Positions 57,801 through 64,000 of a stretch of DNA of 64,000 nt are shown here, one piece after another. The first letter of the stretch is position 1; each line of letters begins with the position of its first letter. Under the pieces are notes generated by a model that was not told the origin of the DNA, ran no database searches, and saw only the letters and a program-made list of their open reading frames with translations. The position numbers and the translations under genes are program-made. The DNA is taken from positions 305,996,166 through 306,060,165 of the forward strand of contig CM077666.1 in NCBI GenBank assembly GCA_039707655.1, given 5' to 3'. Origin of the DNA: Elymus sibiricus. Taxonomy: Eukaryota > Streptophyta > Magnoliopsida > Poales > Poaceae.

Positions 57801-58700
57801 TAAAGACCAGGGACTCACCGCAGGCGCCGGGTTCTCCCGGTGATAGGGCGCCTTCCCGAAGCTCCACTCCCCCTCCTTCAGCGCGGCCTTGGAGATGTAG
57901 TTGACCCGCTGGACGATCCCAGCCGGCGTCAGCTCCTTGGTCGACATCCGGGTCGGGTCGTGCCGGCCGCTCATGTCGCCAATCCGGTGTGCCCGGCGCT
58001 GCAGTGGCAGAACCCGGCGGGCGATGAAGGCCGCGATGAGATCAGCCGGCTTCAGCCCTTCGTTCTTCGTCAGCTCCCTGACCCGGCCGCAGATCTTCTC
58101 CATCTCCTTCGACGGCTCCTTGGGGCGGTACCCACAATTCGGCTTCTCGAGCGGCGGCGCATCAAAGAACGGCGGAAGGTTGATGACGTCGACAGCCGGG
58201 TCGGCGTTCCGGACGTAGAAAAACGTCGACTGCCACTTCTTGGCCGAGTCCTCAAGCGGCAACTTGGGAAACGGCCCGTTTGGCCGGCCGGTGACCACCG
58301 CTGCGCCGCAGTCAGACATGGCGCCGGCTGACACTCCCTGCTGCTTGAGGAAGAATATCATCGCCCAAAGCTCCACAGTCGGCAGCATCCCGAGATAGCC
58401 TTCGCAGAGCGTGGCAAAGCCGGCTACCTGCAACACGGCGTTGGCGCCGAGATGATGCGGCTGCAGCCCGAAGAAATCGAGCCACGCGCGGAAGAAGAGA
58501 CTCGCGGGGAGGCCGAGCCCGCGCTCGAAGTGCGAGAAGAAGACCACATGCTCGCCCTCCTGCGGCGCCGGCACCCTCTCCGGGCCCGGCGCGCGCGCGA
58601 GCAGCGCCTCCGCTGGCGGCAGCCGCTTCGTGCGGTCGAGGTACCGGATGTTTTGCTCCGTCATGATGGAGCCCTCCCAAGAGCCTTTTGGCAGCGCCAT
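54895..58700 (-). CDS. Antisense six-exon gene of the Tat element F (putative gypsy-type transposon protein)
   Basis: Predicted exons: 58700-57819, 57746-57271, 57170-56396, 56241-56136, 55975-55658, 55574-54895. All introns are GT-AG (72, 100, 154, 160 and 83 bp) with clear donors (GTGAGTCC, GTAAGTGC, GTGAGCTT, GTATGTCT, GTAAGTAT). Phases match at every junction, giving 3,237 bp (1,078 codons) without an internal stop. The N-terminal ~200 residues (HVVFFSHFERGLGLP, AWLDFFGLQPHHLGANAV, TLCEGYLGMLPTVELW) resemble the domain catalogued as putative gypsy-type transposon. The acidic middle is low complexity; exon 5 is a probable coiled coil (EVDRMVAEKARAEEAH, KIAQLEKDLEAQ). Exon 1 can read through intron 1, which is in frame. 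Function unknown. An upstream in-frame ATG is at 58829. Confidence 0.75.
56039..56362. repeat. 78-bp direct repeat in two neighbouring introns of the antisense gene
   Basis: 56039-56117 and 56285-56362 both run from AAGATTCGAC to CGCGCNCCCACT, with GGGGCTACACCCAGTGGGTG-type palindromic text in the middle. One copy is in intron 4, the other in intron 3. Confidence 0.85.
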
Positions 58701-58923
58701 TGGGGAGGGTTTTCCGCGGGCGGCGAGATTCGGCGATGGAGAGGAGGAAGAGAGGAGGAGGGTGGCACGCTGCGGGCTTCGGGTCGCGGCGTGCAGCAGG
58801 CGTGGGCAAGGCGACGACGGCGGCAGCACTTCGCTCGGGCACGGCGGAGAAGGAGAGGAAGCAGAGGAGGAGCGAGGGGCAGGGGTGCGAGCGCGGACGT
58901 CTCCGTCGCACTCCCCCCTTCTC

Positions 58924-58930
58924 GTTTATA
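58924..58930 (-). promoter_or_regulatory. Possible TATA box of the antisense gene
   Basis: The minus strand reads TATAAAC about 225 bp upstream of the ATG at 58700, next to a GC-rich leader. It would serve a promoter independent of the LTRs. Confidence 0.45.
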
Positions 58931-58934
58931 ACCA

Positions 58935-59450
58935 CGCGAAATCGTGGGGGAGTGGGATCGGCGGCGCCCACAATCCCCACTCCCCCGCACTGCGCGCGCG
59001 CGTTCCCCACGCGCAGTAACTATGCGGGGAAGCGCAATCGCCAACGGTCGCCGCAGTGAATCCCCCGCGCGCGCGGGCCGAGGGCGTGTAGTGGCAGGCC
59101 AGAGCCGCGATCACATCCCGTCGCGCGCGTGGGCTGGCAGGCCTCACCCGCCGCAAGGCCGCACGTGGCAGCCCGTCGAGCTGCGGCGGGAGCAAATAGG
59201 CGTACGAAGCAAGACCCATCTGGTGGGCGTTTCCATTTACCGCTCGGGCCGGGATGCCGCGACCTGGCCCCCGGAGGCCAGCCCCCCAGCGGGTGTTCCC
59301 GGCGGCCGCTGCCGCGAAGCCGGCAAGCTGCCAGGCGAAGCCGCCCGGCCGAACTCCGGCGCTTCATCAACAGAACCGGCTCCTCAGGGTGGTAAGCTGC
59401 AAAGGCTCCCCTGCCTGAAGCCGGCGAACCTTCACAGCTTCGGGGACTAC
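58935..59450. other. GC-rich region between the antisense gene and the 3' LTR of element F
   Basis: Contains alternating GCGCGC runs (58990-59080). No gene is supported; long ORFs here reflect GC content. It ends in the polypurine-like CTTCGGGGACTAC next to the LTR. Confidence 0.5.
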
Positions 59451-60406
59451 TGTCGGGGGGATGACCCCCGGGTAGGCAACGGAGCCCAAATCCCTTTCGG
59501 AAAATCATCAGAGCAAGACAAGTCGCTCTGGCCGGCTTGCCAGGCACACCAGCTCCCCAGCGCGAGCCGGCTCGGCGTGGCAACCCGGGCTGGCCGGCTG
59601 GCCCATGCCGGCTGGCCGCGAGGCGGTGAAGCCTTAGCGACGAAGCAAGCGGTGCTACAGCGCTCCTCCCTTTACCCTGACAGAGTAGGTGAGGCTGCAG
59701 CTTTCCTTGCGCCCCCGCCCGAGGCGGGCGGTGTAAGTGAGGCGCGGTCCTGTAGAAACGGCGGCGCCGACCTCCCTCTGACGATAGACAAGACGCGCCA
59801 CAGTGCCTCGAACCCAGACTGACGAGACAAGACCCGTCACGATGCCCGCGCCAGGCAGGTGCGGCGCACCTGGCGACCCGGCACCCGGCGACCCGGCATC
59901 CCGGCATCTGGTGACCCGGCGACCCGGCGACCCGGCCACCGGATCCTGGTCAATGACACCAGGGGCCCGCGCCTCTGGTACGTTACCGTTGTAACCCTGG
60001 GGGTCGGCCTATAAGACCCCCAGGGAGGCCTCCGTGCAGAGGGATCGGGTTTTAGTGGCTGAGAGTTCGAGTTAGTGCGGTAAGGTCAGTTCTCACCCTA
60101 GCTAGCTCTCTCCAGATCACGAACACTCGCACAGGAGAGGCAGAACGGTGGCTCAGCCCCTTCTCCCTCCTCCGTCCAAGCAACTCCAGGAGCGACTCTG
60201 TAACCTCTGTGCTTATCAGCTCACACGGCAGGAGTAGGGGTGTTACCTCTCCGGAGGGCCCCGAACCTGGGTACGTCTTGTGTCCCGCACTCGCTCGTGC
60301 CAACCTCGCCTCCGGAACCCACCGGCGTCCAATCGTAGCCCCACCTCATAAGCCATCTCATGGCATCTGCCATGAATCATGCACCCCCAGCGAGAATACC
60401 ACGACA
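59451..60406 (+). repeat. 3' LTR of element F
   Basis: 956 bp; differs from the 5' LTR by about 26 substitutions and two extra 8-bp GACCCGGC-type units. Followed by TCCCC (60407-60411). Confidence 0.95.
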
Positions 60407-60411
60407 TCCCC

Positions 60412-61857
60412 CTCCACCATACCAACACAAGCCATGGCTAGCCGAATTCCTAGGTGCCCTCCAAACGATCAAATTTTCGGGGTAGTTTGTTTTATTATAT
60501 TTTTCTTTATTTTGATTATAGGACTGGGCATCCCAATTACCAGCCTCTCTCGTGCAATGACAAGTGAATAAACACTCATCTTGAGAATAACCCGCTTAGC
60601 ATGGAAGATATTAACCACCCCTTGTCGCTCCATGAGCGGTACGGGCACACAAAACAGATGTGCATTTGAATGATTAGAGGTGGCACATGCAAATTTACTT
60701 GGAACGGCAGAGTAATACCGCATATAGGTAGATACAGTGGACTCATCTGGAACAACTTTGTTGGTTTATGGATTGTGGATGCACAAGCGGTATTCCCGCT
60801 TAGTACAGGCGAAGGCTAGCAAATAGATTGAGAAGCGACTAACTAGAGAGCGAAAACGGTCATAATCATGCATTGCAAATAATTAACATTGAATACTAGC
60901 ATGAGTAGGATATAAACACCCTGAACATAAATATCGTGAAGGCTGCATTGCTTTTGAATCAACTATGTGTGTGAATATGTGCCAAGTCAAGCCACTTGAA
61001 ACATTCAGAGGAGGATACCATACTAACATACTACATCATAACCATTTTAATGCATGTTGACATCCAAGATATATCATTATCTACTCCTAGCTACTTAAGC
61101 ATGGCATGAGCAACTATAATCTCTAATTGTCATCACAAACTTGTTTACTCATAATATGCTGAATCATGGATATTGAGTTCAACATATTTACAAAAACAAA
61201 AAAAAATAGTTCATACCCACTTTTCCTTGCCACAGTCACTTCATCAAATCATCGTCATTATTGCCTTTCACTTGCATGACCGAATGATGTGAAAATAATA
61301 ATGGTGCAAGAGTGTTGTGGACTAAGCTGAAATCTGCATACATTTTATTCAAGGGAGAAGACAAAGTAATATTGGCTCTTTGTTTGATCAACCTCAAAGC
61401 ATATGAAAACCACCCAACAATTTCATTGTGGTTTTCTCCCTACGACTACTCAACGAAAAGAAAAGAAATTCAAAGAAACACACTGAAATATTTTTGGAGT
61501 TTTTAGTTTTTGTTTGATTTTGAAGAAAGCAAATTAAAGAAGAAAAACGAAAAGCGAGAAAAACTATTTACACGGGAGAACTCCCAACAAACAAGAAAAG
61601 AAGAAAGAAGAAATCTTTTTGGGTTTTATTTTAATACTATGAACTACTAACAAGATGGAAAAACCAAAAAGAAGCAAGAAATATTTTTGGATTTTCAAAG
61701 TTTTTCAAACACATAAGAAGAAAGCGAAAATAAAACGAACATGGATATACAATGAAAAAGGATGAACACCGACAACTAGAATGAATGTGTGAACATGAAT
61801 GTAATGTCGGTGAGGAATACGTACTCACCCAAGATTAGGCTTTTGGCCTAACTTGGT
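60412..61857 (-). other. 3' untranslated region of element E, part 2
   Basis: Reverse complement of the region after ORF2 in element D (about 42200-43630), including A/G-rich text matching TTTTCTT-rich text in D. No ORF supported. Confidence 0.75.
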
Positions 61858-62903
61858 CTACTGCCATCTGAAAAATCCATCAGGTCCGGTAGGGAAGTGG
61901 CTAGGCGGAGGCACCCGAGCGTCCCAAGGCCGAGCCTCGTTCTCCACCGCGGCCAACTCGTTCTTGTAAGCAATGATGTCCGGTGGCATGATGGTGTATC
62001 CGTTCCTAGCATGAGAGTCAAACAAAGAAGGTGCAGGCAACGAAATAATCTCACGAGTCCTCTCGCTAAATACCAAGTTATAACGAATGTAGTGAGGAGG
62101 CTCAGGTTCATTAATAAAGTGGTGATCAATCATGGACTGTTGGTCTAAATAAATCTTAGGTAGCACATAATCATTATGACGGATAACAACGTTAAAATGT
62201 TTCGCAAGGCGCGTAGCATAAATACCGCCATGAATCTTACCCCTAGTCATGTTAGTGTGCAAGCGGCGTGCAATGATAGCTCCCAAGCTAAAAGTGTTAT
62301 CGCCATAAAGCGCACGGCGTAAAATGGCGAGGTCAGGGGCACTAAGCGTACCACCTTCCTCTCTAGCAGTCAAACGTTTCCCTATGAATAAACCAAAGTA
62401 GTGCACAGCGGGAAAATGTAAACTAGTGACTCAGGCCTTCGACACGCCCCTAAATTCTCCCACGGTCAAAGTGAGAAGGAAGTTCTCTAACTCCTCAGGC
62501 CGAGGCTCCCTCAACTCCCATCAAAGGGAATTAGGCAAATCTTGCAAAACTTAGTAAGTGGTATCTCATGATATTCGGCATATAAATCAAAGCGTACCAT
62601 GGGAATATCAAGCCTAGGCAGGAAATAAAAATTTTGCACAAAGGAATTTGTGAGGTGATATTGGTCACACTCATCTGTGAGGAAGTCGGTCAGCCCAACG
62701 TTCGCGGCAAATTGTGCAAACTCTTGGTGAAACCCGGCTTCGTCCATGAAGGCGTTGTGTGGCCATTCACACGGCCGAACCTTCGTCCTACACGGAATGT
62801 TAAGGTCATGGTCCGGGACATTCCCAATGATCAAATTTCTGAAAAGTTTTGGACCACAAAATAATGTCAACAAAACTTCACAAGATTGATAGCAACTACT
62901 CAT
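61858..62903 (-). pseudogene. Athila-type ORF of element E, broken
   Basis: Homologue of the intact ORF in element D. The N-terminal part is in one frame (62903-62511) and the C-terminal part in another (62406-61858), with a frameshift near 62515 and a TGA near 62433. The words LTAREEGGTLSAPDLAILRR and MIDHHFINEPEPPHYIRYN are kept. The start region lacks the first ~20 residues seen in element D. Confidence 0.7.
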
Positions 62904-63602
62904 ACAAGTGCCTAGAGGCTATATCAAGAATTCAAACTACTTAGAACTCAAAGAATTCAACATGCAAGCTCATTTTCAGTAGCACCAATTGTAGCAAATC
63001 ATGCAAAATATAATCCACTAAAGCAAAAACTAATTGGAGCAACGGAGGAGTCACATACCAAGGAGCAATCCCCCAAAACAGTTTCGGAAACGGAGCTCCG
63101 AGCAAAGAGATCAAAAATCACAGGTTTGGGAGCAAGAACACGAGGGAGAGAGATACCATGATTTTTTTCTGGAGGTAGGAGATGAAGTGGGCTGAAGAGA
63201 TAAGTGAGTGGGTCCCTGTGGGACCCACAAGGCATCTTGGCGCGGCCCAGGGGGGCGGTCACGCCATGTTGCCTTGTGAGCAACAGGGGCACCCCTTGGG
63301 TTATTTTTAGTGCCAAAAATTCTTATATATTCCAGAAAAAACATATTAAAATTTTATTGCATTCTGAGCACTTTTATTTTTGGGTCATTTTTTATTGCAC
63401 GGATAATTCAGAAAACAGGATAATCATGGCATTTTACTTTATTAAACTATGAATAACAGAGAGCAAATTATAATTAAAGAAAATGGTGCTTACTAAATTC
63501 ATTGACCACATGCCCCTCAAAAAAATCCATTAATAAGGTTGATCAAGTCTTATTAACAAACTATTTCCAAGTAACATGAAACCGAAGAACTTTCGTATAG
63601 CA

Positions 63603-64000
63603 CTAAGTTACCTCAACGGGGATATGCATTTCCCCAACAATGAGAATTTCATACTTCTTTTTGACGGTAGGAAGAGGAAATTTGAAACCTCCAATAGTGA
63701 TTGTCGAAACTTTTTCAATATAGTTAAGACCATTCACCGAACTTTGTTTCTTCGGAAAATAAACCGTATGCTCATTACCATTGACATGAAAAGTGACTTT
63801 GCTTTTGTTGCAACCAATAACAGCCCCTATAGTATTCAAAAAAGGTCTTCCAAGGATAATCGACATGTTGTCGTCCTCGGGCATATCAAGTATAACAAAG
63901 TCAGTTAAGATAGTGACATTTGCAACAACAACGGGCACATCCTCGCAAATTCCAATAGGTATAGCACATGATTTATCAGCCATTTGCAAAGATATTTCAG
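63603..64000 (-). pseudogene. Protease end of element E (cut by the window edge)
   Basis: Reads in on the minus strand from the right edge and ends in TAG at 63605-63603. It matches the last ~130 residues of the element D gag-protease (words PVVVANVTILTDFVILDMPE and IILGRPFLN). Called partial because the rest is outside the window; no stop is visible in this stretch. Confidence 0.75.

Larger units (their letters stand above)
46706..60406 (+). mobile_element. Element F: complete Tat-lineage Gypsy retrotransposon with an antisense gene
   Basis: LTRs at 46706-47645 and 59451-60406, beginning TGTCGGGGGGATGACCCC and ending ACCACGACA. The duplication TCCCC is at 46701-46705 and 60407-60411. Primer-site-like GTTGGCGCCCACCGTGGGG is at 47646. 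Order: gag, protease, RT, RNase H, archaeal-type RNase H, integrase (plus strand), then a six-exon gene on the minus strand. By eye the LTRs differ at about 26 substitutions plus a 16-bp length change (2.8%), roughly one million years at 1.3e-8. The second RNase H defines the Tat lineage. Confidence 0.93.
24230..64000 (-). mobile_element. Element E: non-autonomous Athila-type Gypsy retrotransposon, minus strand, carrying D and F
   Basis: Its 3' LTR is at the left (24230-25355 plus 45751-46014, split by element D). A polypurine tract (AAGCTTGGGGGAGT on the minus strand) abuts it at 46015. The interior continues rightward through 46705, is split by element F, and resumes at 60412 with ORF2 (61858-62903) and the protease end (63603-64000). 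The 5' part and 5' LTR are beyond the window. The left duplication is GTCCC (24225-24229). No reverse transcriptase or integrase lies between protease and ORF2. Confidence 0.85.

Noticed and set aside
59020..59907. Long ORFs on both strands over the 3' LTR of element F
   Set aside because: The LTR is non-coding; the ORFs follow GC content and recur in the 5' LTR.
1..64000. tRNA, rRNA, CRISPR or bacterial operon features
   Set aside because: No cloverleaf, rRNA or spaced-repeat signature was seen; tandem repeats here are transposon-internal and not CRISPR-like.

Overview
The window is plant repeat DNA, almost certainly from a Triticeae grass (wheat, barley, rye or Aegilops). I base that on the element types: Athila-lineage Gypsy elements whose LTRs begin TGATACGTCTCC and use a tRNA-Asp-like primer site, Tat-lineage Gypsy elements with a second RNase H, a SIRE/Maximus-like Copia element, CACTA transposons with TGTGTGCGAT subterminal repeats, and Stowaway MITEs. 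Family names are from memory and approximate. I see no ordinary host gene, rRNA, tRNA or CRISPR. Almost everything belongs to seven large elements, named A to H here, with no F-to-G order implied.

Left part (1-19,225). A is a minus-strand Gypsy fragment (LTR, primer site, broken gag). Its LTR is interrupted at 1,922 by B, a CACTA transposon with no transposase that carries several broken, probably captured gene pieces (a B3 DNA-binding domain and others). Inside B sits H (7,286-17,074), a complete 9.8 kb Copia element with 1,578-bp LTRs and GTGGT target duplications. H encodes gag and a second ORF but no polymerase. B's right terminus was not found. The stretch 18,685-19,225 holds a diverged duplication.

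Right part (19,226-64,000) is a five-level nest. C, a degraded Tat Gypsy on the plus strand, is broken at 24,229 by E. E is a minus-strand non-autonomous Athila-type element that runs off the right edge. D, a plus-strand relative of E, landed in E's 3' LTR (25,356-45,745, duplication TGCCC). G, a 10.8 kb CACTA of B's family, landed in D's gag (28,404-39,187, duplication ATG). Two Stowaway MITEs sit inside a triplicated 866-bp unit of G. Separately, F, a 13.7 kb Tat Gypsy, landed inside E (46,706-60,406, duplication TCCCC). Four complete elements (H, D, G, F) have matching target duplications.

How the genes work together. Only C and F show reverse transcriptase; F also has both RNase H domains and integrase, and both copies carry stop codons, mostly TAG. 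D, E and H have structural proteins only and would depend on enzymes from other elements. The most notable gene is in F: a six-exon antisense gene (58,700 to 54,895, 1,078 codons) with GT-AG introns and consistent phases, uninterrupted although the sense gag-pol of the same copy is broken. H has a promoter-like region and a predicted 5' leader intron ahead of its second ORF, suggesting separate expression. B and G both carry B3-domain exons next to the same terminus, so the capture probably predates the split of the two copies.
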